This document shows positions 35,527 through 62,841 of a DNA stretch of 64,000 bases, in pieces. The DNA comes from Echinometra lucunter (Eukaryota > Echinodermata > Echinoidea > Camarodonta > Echinometridae), in contig CM057156.1 of the NCBI GenBank assembly GCA_029962745.1, forward strand, positions 32,240,309-32,304,308. Direction: 5' to 3'. Position 1 is the stretch's first letter, and every line of letters starts with the position of its first letter. Below the pieces are notes generated by a model. It saw only the letters and a program-made list of their open reading frames with translations. It was not told the DNA's origin and did no database searches. The translations under genes were made by a program, and so were the position numbers.

Positions 35527-37480
35527 CAGGGGCGTAGACAGCGGGGGGGATGAGGGGTATGCATCCCCCCCACCTCACAAGGTGGGGGGGGGGATGACAT
35601 GTACAATCATCCCCCCCCCCAGGTTTTAGGGAAGGATGTTTTCTTACATTATCATTATAACAACAACTATAAGCATAATAATAATAATAATAATAATGAT
35701 AATAATAATAATGCATTACTAAATATTGTTATTATTATTATTATTATCATTATTATTATTATTATTAATTATCATTATTATGATAACAATGATAGTTATC
35801 ATCGTCATCATCATCATCATCATCATCATCATCGTTAATGTGACTGAAATGGCTATTGCTATCATAACTATATCGATCATTATTCTGATTAATCTAGTTA
35901 TATTACTTTTGGGTAATTTCGGCGCCATCTCAGTTTTTCTGAAGTGGTGTAATAACAGAATTAAAAAAAAAAGATAAATAGCGTGATGTAAATATGCAAT
36001 AATGTGTGTGTCAGTCCATATTCTATATACGTTTGTCACGGTGCGTAGATCTTCAATTTACAGAGGCGGCGCTCCCGGGGGGGCAGGGGGCATAGTGTCC
36101 CCCCACACTTTTCGAAGCACCCAAAAAGTGCCCCTTTTTACCCAACAAAAATGCCGCCTTTCAAACCTATTCAGTGCCCTTCTTTTATCTTAGAAGGGCC
36201 CATTTTCTTTGTAGATCAAGTGCCCTTTCGCTTTCTAATAAGTGCCCCTTTTCATTTCAGATAAGTTACCCTTCTTAAAATCTACAGAAATGTGCTCTTT
36301 TATGCCTTTCCCTTTTAATAACGCTCAGTTCCCTTCTGAGAAGTGCGCCTCTTACACTTCAAATGAATGTCCCTTTTAAAATGTGATTATTATCCCCTTT
36401 CACTACCCCTTTTCGTTTTTCCCCGTGCAATTTCTCTTCTGCAGATTGCCCCTTTTCACCCCTGATAAGTGCCCCATTTGAAATCTGATACATGCCCTCA
36501 TTTACTTCTGATAAGTGCCCCTTTTCCTTCTAGTATGTCCAATTTCTGCATCTGTTCATGTAAGATAGGGGCAATTAGCGCCCCTTTTGTTTTCTGATAG
36601 TGTCCCTTTTTCATTCGGGCAAGTGCTTCCCACAACTGTAATTAGAAGGAACGGTGCCCCTTTATTGGGGGGTATTTTTCTACTTTCTCTTTCTAAATCG
36701 CGCTCGCTACGCTCGCTCGCATTTATGATATCTCACTCAAGGCAGTTCAAGTGTGTTGTAATCATAAAGTCTTTATCCTAAGTTCCTTATGGTATTGTGC
36801 TCAAAACCCCATTCAATTTGAATATTTTCTCTGATAAAAAATGATCGGTAGCTATGAGACCTCACTAATACATTTAAACATTATAGCTTGGTCACTATAA
36901 GGAAAACTATATACAGAGTAAATGGAAGAAATTTACAATGATAATGGAACACGTATAAAATGAACTTCCGGGAGCCTTTATCATTATAGGCCACTCGAAA
37001 TATACTGCAAATACCATGCCCTTCAGCAAAAATACCTAGCATTTTTTGCTCGCTCGCTTCGCTCGCTCACAATTGAGTAAAACAGAGCAGTATACAATAA
37101 TAGTGCAAAGTAGTTATCATCATGTAAAAGTATGTAAAAATGCACTTTAAAAGTGTGTTAAATAGAATGTAAGGGTATGTTTTCCTTCTCGTGTTCAGCT
37201 TTTATTAGGGCCCCCTTTTTCCCCCAAAGTGCCCTTTTTCGCTAGTGCCCCCCAACTTTGAAAGACGCTCTGTCGCCCTGTCTATTTATGTCTGTGCATT
37301 CGGGTGTGGGTGTGTATGTGTGCGTGTGTGTGTGCGTGTGTGTGAGGGTGTGTGTGTGTGTGTGTGTGTGGGTGTGTGGGGGTGCGGGTGTGCGTGTGTA
37401 TCTGTATATGAAATTTATCCTCGATTTCTCGTGAACGGCAAATCATCCCCCCCAGGTGTAAGAACCTGTCTACGCCACTG
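35527..37480. mobile_element. hAT-like non-autonomous element, about 1.95 kb, with perfect 8-bp target duplication
   Basis: The terminal inverted repeat is CAGGGGCGTAGACAG at the left and CTGTCTACGCCACTG at the right. ACGCATAG flanks both sides exactly (35519-35526 and 37481-37488). Both ends continue into C/G runs. The inside holds an (ATT)n/(CAT)n microsatellite (35670-35835), a diverged array of TGCCCCTTTT units (about 36110-36680), TCGCTCGC motifs (36700-36724 and 37048-37070) and a GT repeat (37300-37400). No transposase frame was found. Confidence 0.88.
36110..36680 (+). repeat. Diverged array of AAGTGCCCCTTTT units
   Basis: At least ten copies of a T/C-rich unit built on AAGTGCCCCTTTTCATTTCT followed by GATAAG, spaced roughly 25-45 bases and strongly diverged. 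The motif reappears once near 37205-37250 close to the right end of the host element. Confidence 0.7.
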
Positions 37481-38046
37481 ACGCATAGTAAAGGGGATGC
37501 CTTAGCTCATTTTGTTGTGCTGCTCTACAATACACAGCCTTGGTGTGACTAATGACGTATTTTCATGGACAACATGGAATTTCTTGGCAGAAAGAGGATC
37601 GAGTGGCAACTGCTTCTGAAAATTTTCTCACTAAGCCCATAATCAAAACTGTCTTAACGACTAGGGTATCATGTTTTGTTTTCCTTTTTGTTTGTTTGCT
37701 TGTTGTTTTTTCTTTCTTTCTTTTTAGTATCAAAATGAGCATACGTGGTGCGCACAGTCATCTACAAATTGCAACTAACAACTCATCTTCAGATGTTCTT
37801 GTATAAAATGATGAAAAGAACACTTTCAATATTAATAACCATGAATAGTTAAAGTACATGCATATACCACTTTGTGAAATTGAATTTTACGCTATACACA
37901 CAGCACTGGTGTGCCACGTGGAGAAGCCCTATGGATCATAACAATTCCAAACTTTGTGTATTCTATTGTTCGGCTGAAAAGACCTGGGGGTGTAACAGAA
38001 AGAGATACAATCAAATGTATCTCTTTAGTACATGGTTTGCCATAGA

Positions 38047-38070
38047 CTTACGATTGATATCAATCGTAAG
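38047..38070. repeat. Perfect 24-bp palindrome
   Basis: CTTACGATTGAT is followed at once by its exact reverse complement. Confidence 0.95.
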
Positions 38071-38288
38071 ATTGATTGTATTTTTTATGTTACAAGGCCC
38101 TGAATGTTAAAAAGAATATACATGTATCGAATCGGTAATATATTGGGGGGGGGGGGGTTAAACTGGCCATTTTGATAACCTACAAGGAGAAATAACTGAG
38201 AATGTATTCATTTCAACATGCAGATTACATCTAATTTAGTTTCAACAACTACATGGTCCATGCTTTATCTTCAGTGAACTAGATTCTT

Positions 38289-38480
38289 TTTATTATTATT
38301 ATTATTATTTGTTATTATTATTATTAATTATAAGTATTTGGCGTTACCTGGGCCTGGGAGGAACTTAATCGCTGTGACCGCTGGGTCTCTCCTCCCGCTA
38401 TAACTAACTGGGATGTACACAGGGGTTTCCTCTACTCTGCTTTGAATAGTGCAGTGGGTTCTTAACGTGCAAAGATGCTG
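38289..38480 (-). mobile_element. Possible (AAT)n-tailed SINE-like retroposon
   Basis: On the minus strand a moderately GC-rich body containing CACGTTAAGAACCCACTGCA ends in (AAT)n. This is the same tail type as the elements at 30416-30529 and 53513-53727. No A/B boxes were recognised and the 5' end is undefined. Confidence 0.4.
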
Positions 38481-38918
38481 ACTCTACTCTCCCTCTTTTC
38501 TCTTTCCACCATAATTTTATAGTTTTCTCTCCACTTTCTCCATCTTTTATTCATTGCACTCTAATATCCCTCCCTTTCTCTCTACTCTCTCTCTCTCTCT
38601 CTTCTCTTTCTCCCTCTCTCTCTTCCCATCCAGCTTCCTCTTTCCTCCACAACTTTCCTTCTCTCATACGTCTCTACTCTTCTACGATCTCTCTGCATTT
38701 CCTCCACAATGAATAATGTCTTCTCTGTATCCCCCAAAACTGTCTGAAATTTTATCAAAGTTACATTGGGGCATGTGATTGAAATATCATGCCTAACTCA
38801 TCTATCATAATTTTTTTGTTGTTCTATCTGAACCAGCTCAACAATATAAATTACAATTTTGATATACAAACACAACAAAAGTGAGAAAATCAACACTGAA
38901 TTGTAAATGTGAATGTAG

Positions 38919-38924
38919 TTTATT
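38919..38924 (-). terminator. Candidate polyadenylation signal for EFL1
   Basis: AATAAA on the minus strand, about 840 bases past the EFL1 stop, followed by TTTTGTTGTGTTTGT. An AATAAA also overlaps the stop codon itself (AAG AAT AAA TAA), which is too close to be the usual site. Confidence 0.45.
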
Positions 38925-39762
38925 TCAGCTCTTTGATGAAGAGCATAATATATGACAGACTGAGGCACTCAGATGAAGAGTAACATGTACATGTATGCCT
39001 TATGTTCTGGAACAAGTTAAACTCACTTTCATTTAAACAGCCAACCCTATAACATGTTACGGCATGACCCAATAGCTAACAAATTTTTTATGATACCAAG
39101 GGGGGGTGTTTAGACACATGCGTAAGCACCAATGCGTATCCGGTATTTAACGCATAGTCTCATTGATAGACTTCCCAATAGTGTGCGACCCCTAAGCACG
39201 ATCTGATCAATGCGGTGATGCGTAATATACAGCATGCAACTAGGAATTTAAGTGCGACTTTTACTCTTTGTAAAACACCCCCCAGATGGGTACATGGACG
39301 TTCCCATTGGCTCTTTACTGTAATGTATATGTATGTAACTAGTGGAAATCTGTGAGGATTGTACCTAATTTATAGTTGGGTGAAATTTACACAAATGAAC
39401 ACAAATCGTTCTACTTCATTACCAGTGTGTATGAGAAAAATCCAAAGTGATGTGTGCAGATGGGGGAAAAAGAGAGAGAGAGAGAGAGAGAAAAAAAAAA
39501 GTTGCAGTGAATGCACAATTTACTTCAATTGCACTACCGTATCTTCAGGCAGGAGCCTGACTTTAAGACCTTGGTTAAAATTTTTTCCTGATGTCAAAAA
39601 TTCCATAAAGATCATTTTAACTGACACAAAAACTTAAAAAATGAGTTGAAATAGATGATGAATAGAGGACTAACTGAAGAATGCCCTGCTTCTCATAAAT
39701 AACAGATATCTGAATATATAAACTAATACTCTCTATGTATACTTTATGACGTTACAACAACA

Positions 39763-56983
<17,221 letters not shown>

Positions 56984-57420
56984 GATTAGAACTGTATGCT
57001 GTAAGAGAAAAGAAAAAATGGTCCATAAAACTTTGACAATTGCAATGGTTTTTTAATTTATGGTTTGATGCAAATGGAAGCAAAAAGATGAAAATCAAAT
57101 ACAAAAAAAAGGTCACTTTTACAATATTTTGACTGTTGTGAGGCTATTTCTTTTATTAATCTATTCTTATTCATTCAAAAATATTTTACCAGGATGACAA
57201 GATCGGTAACAGGAATGTTTTTCATCTTTGCCCTGGACTTACAAATATGAACATGAAAAGGAAGTATTGTAAAGAGAAATTTAAAAAAAAAATAATGAGG
57301 CAAAACAAGGTACTAATAATACACGATATGTGGACAAAATAATGCACTACGTTTTTGAGTATGAGCCAGAATGTATGTAAGATGAGGACAGAATGAATTT
57401 TTTTTTTTTAAAGATGTCAA

Positions 57421-57618
57421 TTTATTACCTTACAGCATGTGAGTGTCTGAAAAGTCAAACTGTGGTCTCCCCCACCAGTTTCAATGCACCAACAAGCATG
57501 CACTGCAAACAAGCACCCAAGTTCAATTCCTTAGCACCACATTCAAACTTATAGATCCTGCGAAATATCTTCATAGAAGTAGAAGTATCAACAGGTGGTG
57601 AATACACAGCTGCACAAT
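57421..57618 (-). other. Exon-like segment of unknown role between EFL1 exon 1 and its promoter
   Basis: A good acceptor (TTTATGTCCTATTGCCACAG) opens a 54-codon frame ending TGA at 57455. It includes FRRIYKFECGAKELNLG and ACLQCMLVGALKLVGE. AATAAA follows at 57426-57421, and a possible donor GCT|GTAAGG lies just before it. The frame joins in phase with the exon ending at 58462. It could be the last exon of an unrecognised short gene or an alternative EFL1 5' exon. I do not recognise the protein. Confidence 0.35.
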
Positions 57619-58070
57619 CTGTGGCAATAGGACATAAAAATATGAGGTTAGGTATCAAAACTGAAATCTCTCTTTATCAGCAAGCCATCTTTGAAGTCTC
57701 TATCCTTTGATAACCAGTAAAAACCCACCCATTGTCAAAGTGTAATTTCTATACTTCGTGTATAGTAATGCACAGTCAAACACAGCAACATTTACTAACA
57801 CCGTGACCCTGCCGCCACTGCTGCTGCCTGGGCTGCATTTGTTTGCACACAAATAAAAACAGCGCACGTGCATGACATGGTTCAGCCTCTATTCTCTGGG
57901 TTTGCCTGCAAAGTGGGCAATATCGTGTTTCAGGCCCCACCTCTAATATAGTTTGAATGTTGGGCTGATTCCCCCACGAAGTACACTTTATTCATAGTTC
58001 AATAGGTGATCGATCATGAAACTCATTTTTAAATTTTTAACATTTTAATCGACTGACCACTCACTAATAT

Positions 58071-58199
58071 ATATACTTGTGTTTACAGCCCCACCAAACG
58101 GGATTATGATATGATTATCACGGTAGTGGGGCTGATGGGCATCAGCCCCGCTGCTGTGTTAATCATATTTCATATTTGGTGGGGCCGTAAACATATAAG
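58071..58199. mobile_element. Foldback element (TTTACAGCCCCACCAAA arms)
   Basis: The arms 58071-58132 and 58140-58199 are imperfect reverse complements meeting at GATGGGCATC. The ends read TACTTGTGTTTACAGCCCC and GGGGCCGTAAACATATAAG. It lies in the presumed first intron of EFL1. Confidence 0.75.
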
Positions 58200-58461
58200 A
58201 GAGTTTTAAAAGCAAATTATAATGATAATTATACGTGATCGTGATGATCGATCAACACCCTTTTCGAAAATTATAATGGTAGTCTTTCGTCTTCTATTTC
58301 TGTGGGCTAAGTTAGTACTTCAGACTACATGAGAGATCAGGTCAGGAGCACCCATTGGTCAAAACGGCATTTTGAATAGAGAAACTAATTGCCGACGCGA
58401 ACATGAAATAAATTCACTTAGATCTTCTAAAACAGAGAAGATAAGTTTTGATTTTACTTAC

Positions 58462-58560
58462 CAGCAATGTTACCGGCTCGAAGTGGTCTTAGCACACTTT
58501 CTTTAACTTTGAAAATTTCTAAGTTATGAAGTCAAATTTGTCTGTTCTAATATCATTAAT
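58462..58560 (-). other. Probable 5' non-coding first exon of EFL1
   Basis: A strong donor (GCTG|GTAAGTAAAAT) on the minus strand at 58462/58461, 100-240 bases downstream of a promoter-like cluster. The upstream limit (transcription start) is a guess. Confidence 0.45.
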
Positions 58561-58663
58561 CCATCAGGTACATCTCTCCCTGTCTGTCAGGGGATTTGGG
58601 AGTGCAAAAAAACTTCTCTTTGGAACAGAACTGATTTTGCATAGAGAATGTGCAGAGAATATG

Positions 58664-58708
58664 TGCGCATGCGCAGTGCAACTGTATCGCCTACGTCACA
58701 CGACCAAT
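58664..58708 (-). promoter_or_regulatory. Promoter-like cluster: NRF1, CRE-like and CCAAT motifs
   Basis: TGCGCATGCGCA (58664-58675) is a perfect palindromic NRF1 site. TACGTCA (58692-58698) is a CRE-type half site. CCAAT (58704-58708) follows. There is no TATA box. Such clusters are typical of housekeeping promoters, which suits EFL1. Binding is inference. Confidence 0.5.
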
Positions 58709-59156
58709 GACCATATTTGGGTTTCGATGGGAAATTCAATTATTCGGAGTAAAAAAGCCAACACTTAATCGGTATTTAAAAATCACAGAAATCACTTTGA
58801 TAAATGAAAGTAGCATTGTCGTGAATTTCAAGCTTTATAGTGTAATCTTAATGAAATCGTCTGGACTTCTCCTTTAACTTCGTCACACATTACTAAATAG
58901 GTGGGGCCAGGAAATCCGCCTGTACCACTGACTCTGTTCACTGACCGGACTCAATGAAAATATTACGGGAACCAAAATAAAAAATCTTTTACATACATAT
59001 ATAAAAATTGAAGTGTATAGTTACCTTTATCCGCTCAGTCTGTAATGAAAAGCTTGGGTCTTCATAACCTTCTGTTGCTTCGAAATAAGCCAATTACACG
59101 AATCATATTCCTTATTACGACAGGAGGTGACATGCCTTCTTCTTGCATGATTTGAT

Positions 59157-60990
59157 GTGGGTGATAAGACAAATAAAAAAGGAAAAATCTTGGAACAAGT
59201 CGTGCGCATACTTCGATGTGCCTTCGTCAGCGATGTCCATTGTCTAGCCATGGGCCACGGAAGCGGGGGGGGGGGGGGGGGGGCACACACACACACACAT
59301 ACACAATTTCGGCAAAAAAAAACAAAAAAACCCCCTCATACCAAAACTTAATATCTAAACTGTAAATTGCTCATTTTATGAGCTTGCAAAACCATAAAAA
59401 AGCCCAAAAGGGCCAGGGGCCCTACTGTCATAGATGTTATCCCGGGGGGGGGGGGGGGATGGGGATATATCCCCAATATTTTGGGTATTTCATCAAAAAT
59501 GATATGCACCCTTAATCCCCCAATAACAAAGTAAAAGAAAGAAAGAAACAGGGAAAAACACAAAAGAAAAAAGAAAAAAAGGAAAAAGAAAATTTGTATT
59601 TCAACCAATGCCGGTTTTAGTACTATCTGACAGGAAATTGGTAGACAGTTTGTCTCTCTGCTTAATGTTATAATATTTTTCTACTCGCATTAATGTCGGT
59701 TACATTACTATTCTTACGAAAGGAAATTGATTGCAACTTGTTTTTCTATGTAATGTTGTAATATTGTTCTAGTCATAAAATGTTAATAATATTACTGCAA
59801 GTAGTCGAGCGGCAAGAAGACCTAAAATAGAATAATTTGTAGGAGATATTGGCCTGTGAACAACAGCAACTTCACTTCACATCAAGCATGAGAAAGGAAG
59901 ATGCCGATTTTAATGAAATCATGAGAATGGAGTAACAATACACTGGAACCTGCTGTCATTATTTTAAAAATCCCCTTTCTCATCGCTCGCTCGCTTTGCT
60001 CGCTCATGAAATCTAGAAACATGATATTTTCGAGCAGCAAGCACTCTTTTTCTCTAACCAATATGTCCGAATATCACAACATCTTTGCAGTTAGGTGTCA
60101 GAGTATCCTCGAATTCTGGGAAGATCATCGAAATCTAATTTATTTTGGTGGCAATTCTACGTTTTAAAGAAAATAGACAGGGTTTTTTTTGACGGTAGCT
60201 CACTTCGCTCGCTCATCATAACAGAATGATTTTGAATGGCAAGCGACGAGCCAAAGAGTGTCGTGATCGAATATACCATTTATATATCTTTGAGGCATAT
60301 CAAAGAGTGTAAATTTTCCTCTTGCTGGGCTCACTCGTATAACATTTAGATACAGGATAGTGTGGGCAGGAAAACGAATTGAGCATGAAAGCGAATTGAC
60401 CGAATATGTAATTTATATAACCTAAAGGCCTATTCTGATAACGAAATAATACTTTATATCGTCACAAGAGTGTGTTTTTCCTCGTTCGCTTTGCTCGCTC
60501 ATATTATACAGAACAGACCAGCAAGGTGCTAAAATAGTCATATATAGCACCAAGGTAATTTCATAGGCCTAGAGTATATTTTGATGACAAATAATATTTC
60601 TGTAGCAAGAACTTGGAATTTTTTTTTGGCTTGCACGCAAAATAAGAAATAGAGTGATTCATACTCTAAAAGTGTCAACTAAAAAATAATTATAATTAAA
60701 ATCGAGGTCCCTTAACATTCCATTAATGTAATAAGGATCTATACCTCTACGATATTATTTGAAAACAATTTATTGTGTGGTTAATGGAGGGACGGTAGAT
60801 TAGACATAGAATCAAACTTTGCTTAGTCCATCCTTCACGTTTGAATCCCAAACCCTTTCCCCGGTCAGTCGCTTTGCTCCCTCGTCGAGGATATTCGGCA
60901 TCAATCATCCCCCCAGCCACGAACACAAATCGACACCCATGGTTGCCTACTGCCCCTGGACTCCACCTGTTTGGGTGTCAGCCCCCTACT
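59157..60990. other. Repeat-rich intergenic stretch
   Basis: G runs at 59265-59283 and 59444-59458, a CA repeat (59284-59300), A-rich sequence to 59600, and three TCGCTCGCTTTGCTCGCTCA-like motifs near 59985, 60198 and 60480. It resembles the interior of the hAT-like element at 35527-37480, but I could not pair terminal repeats. No gene seen. Confidence 0.5.
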
Positions 60991-62100
60991 CTAAAAAAAA
61001 ACGTTGCGTGGCCCCTGAGTATGTATACCCTATAGTCTGAAATCCTGTCCCGAAATAGTCACTCCATTATACACATCAGATTTTTCCATCCTAAAGATAA
61101 TTAGACCATCCATTTAATTTTCAAAAAGTTTGTCACCCTGCATGTAGCTACCGGGGTAGCCACCGGCCATGGGTCTCCCAAAAGGACCCTTAAAGTCGGA
61201 TGATTAATATTATGAACGACACATTTTTCAGAAGGAAGTTACATGACTAGATACATTACCAAAGCACATAAACTGTCAAAATTTTTCGTTGGGATGGGGT
61301 GTCAGACGGTATACGTCCCTACCAAATAGAGTAGGCCTAAAATTTTCCCCTCAAGGCCAATGGACCAAATTTTGTCAAAAGACAGATGCGTAATAAATGT
61401 TCTGGATCTGGAGAAAAGTCTTTTTCTTACTCTGAAGTCTTTTAAGTATTTAAAAGATAAAAAAGATAAAGTTGAAATGCGAAAATTGTATTGCTTTTTA
61501 TTAAAGCGATGGAGACACGCATTGCCGCACATTCTTTTGTTTAGCTGTTGCCTAACAATGCACCCTGTTGACTGCTCGATGAGAGACCGAGATAAAATGA
61601 AGATAACATCTTTGAAATAAAAAGTGGTCTCAGAATACTGATTTTATTTTAATGATAAAATAAAAAGAATTAGAGATAAATGGAGCTCAAAACAGGCCTA
61701 CCACCCCTGGAGCTCATACAAAAAGAAAACACAAATTTTTAATGCATGATAACTGTCATCTTTATAAAGAATTATTTTACGCGCTTCCACCAAAACCAGA
61801 CAATTCAAACTCTTATGACGTGCTTAATATCATGTAGATCCAATGAATAAAGTAAGTGTGAAAGGTTAAACACTATCAAAGAGCTAAACACCAGTGTGTA
61901 ATCGGCCAATCTACCATCATGACCACGAATACTGGCATAGCGGTAATTAATGGGAAAATTGTAAAATTCTGCACCTAAACATGCATGTTTAGCCATTTTC
62001 TTTAAAAGTTGGACTTACTGGTGATAAAGATACTTACCGAATCGTAAGGAGGTTAATATTACCGTACGTATAATTTAGAAAATACCACATCCACAGTCAA
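60991..62100. other. Non-coding stretch
   Basis: No recognisable gene. The frames at 61302-61620 on both strands lack family motifs. Confidence 0.5.
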
Positions 62101-62421
62101 CCTCACTAAGTGTTTTCAGGAAGAAGCTAAATACTCTTACTACCTTATTTATCTATCTGTAGCATCATTACCTCCTTACTGCATGCTACCCCCCCCCCCC
62201 CCGCCCCCGCCCCTTTTCCCCCTCTTTCTCTTGTACTTTATAAGTTATGCTTATGTCTTTTTATGTTTTTATAATGATGTAATGATTTTTGTTTTATGCT
62301 TTCAATGTATTTTCACTATTGCATGATTGTTTTTTTTTTATTGTATATGTTTGGACCCCTCAGAAGAACAGCCTCCAGCTGAAGAGGGCAATACAGCTCG
62401 TGGGTGGAAAATAAATAAATG
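62101..62421 (+). mobile_element. Possible 3' end of a truncated non-LTR retrotransposon
   Basis: AT-rich sequence ending GAGGGCAATACAGCTCGTGG then AAAATAAATAAATGAA. The GC-richer block followed by an (ATAA)n tail is typical of LINE 3' ends. A 14-base poly(C) run is at 62189-62202. No reading frame remains. Confidence 0.45.
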
Positions 62422-62710
62422 AAGTGAAAATGAAAACTAGCTTGACATTTTGAAACGGATCATTGTCGGATTCAGGGATACTCTGGCCGCCCGCGAAGTT
62501 AAAGTCCGAAATTTATAGCAATTTCCTCTCCGTATTATTAAAAATAAAATGCACCATACGACCGATAATTTTGTTTTGATACCGGAATCCCAATGTATAC
62601 TTTCATTATTTTGTATACAGTGCATCTGCATATCCATGAATTAATGCGTGTATTAATGTATTCACTGAATGTAAAAAATCCCGGGTAAGAATGACACTGA
62701 CCAGCTAGAG

Positions 62711-62841
62711 TCAGTTTTTACGGTAACGGTTGCAAGCCACTTTACAAACCAAGACCATCATTAGAAGGCATGCGAGTAGGTTCAGTCCTCCAAGACTCCA
62801 ATAAACGGTCTTCATGCTGCCTGTTATATCCTTGATGTAAC
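62711..62841 (-). CDS. SLC16-like transporter, last exon
   Basis: 43 codons plus TGA: GYIKDITGSMKTVYWSLGG leads into helix 12 (LLACLLMMVLVCKVA) and a basic tail. Acceptor AATGAAAG. Confidence 0.75.

Larger units (their letters stand above)
37489..39762. other. Intergenic, with a possible SINE and the EFL1 3' UTR
   Basis: A perfect 24-bp palindrome lies at 38047-38070. An (ATT)n run at 38289-38335 abuts GC-richer sequence to about 38480, which on the minus strand looks like a short retroposon with an (AAT)n tail. CT-rich sequence follows to about 38640. The last 840 bases before 39762 are probably the EFL1 3' UTR. Confidence 0.5.
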
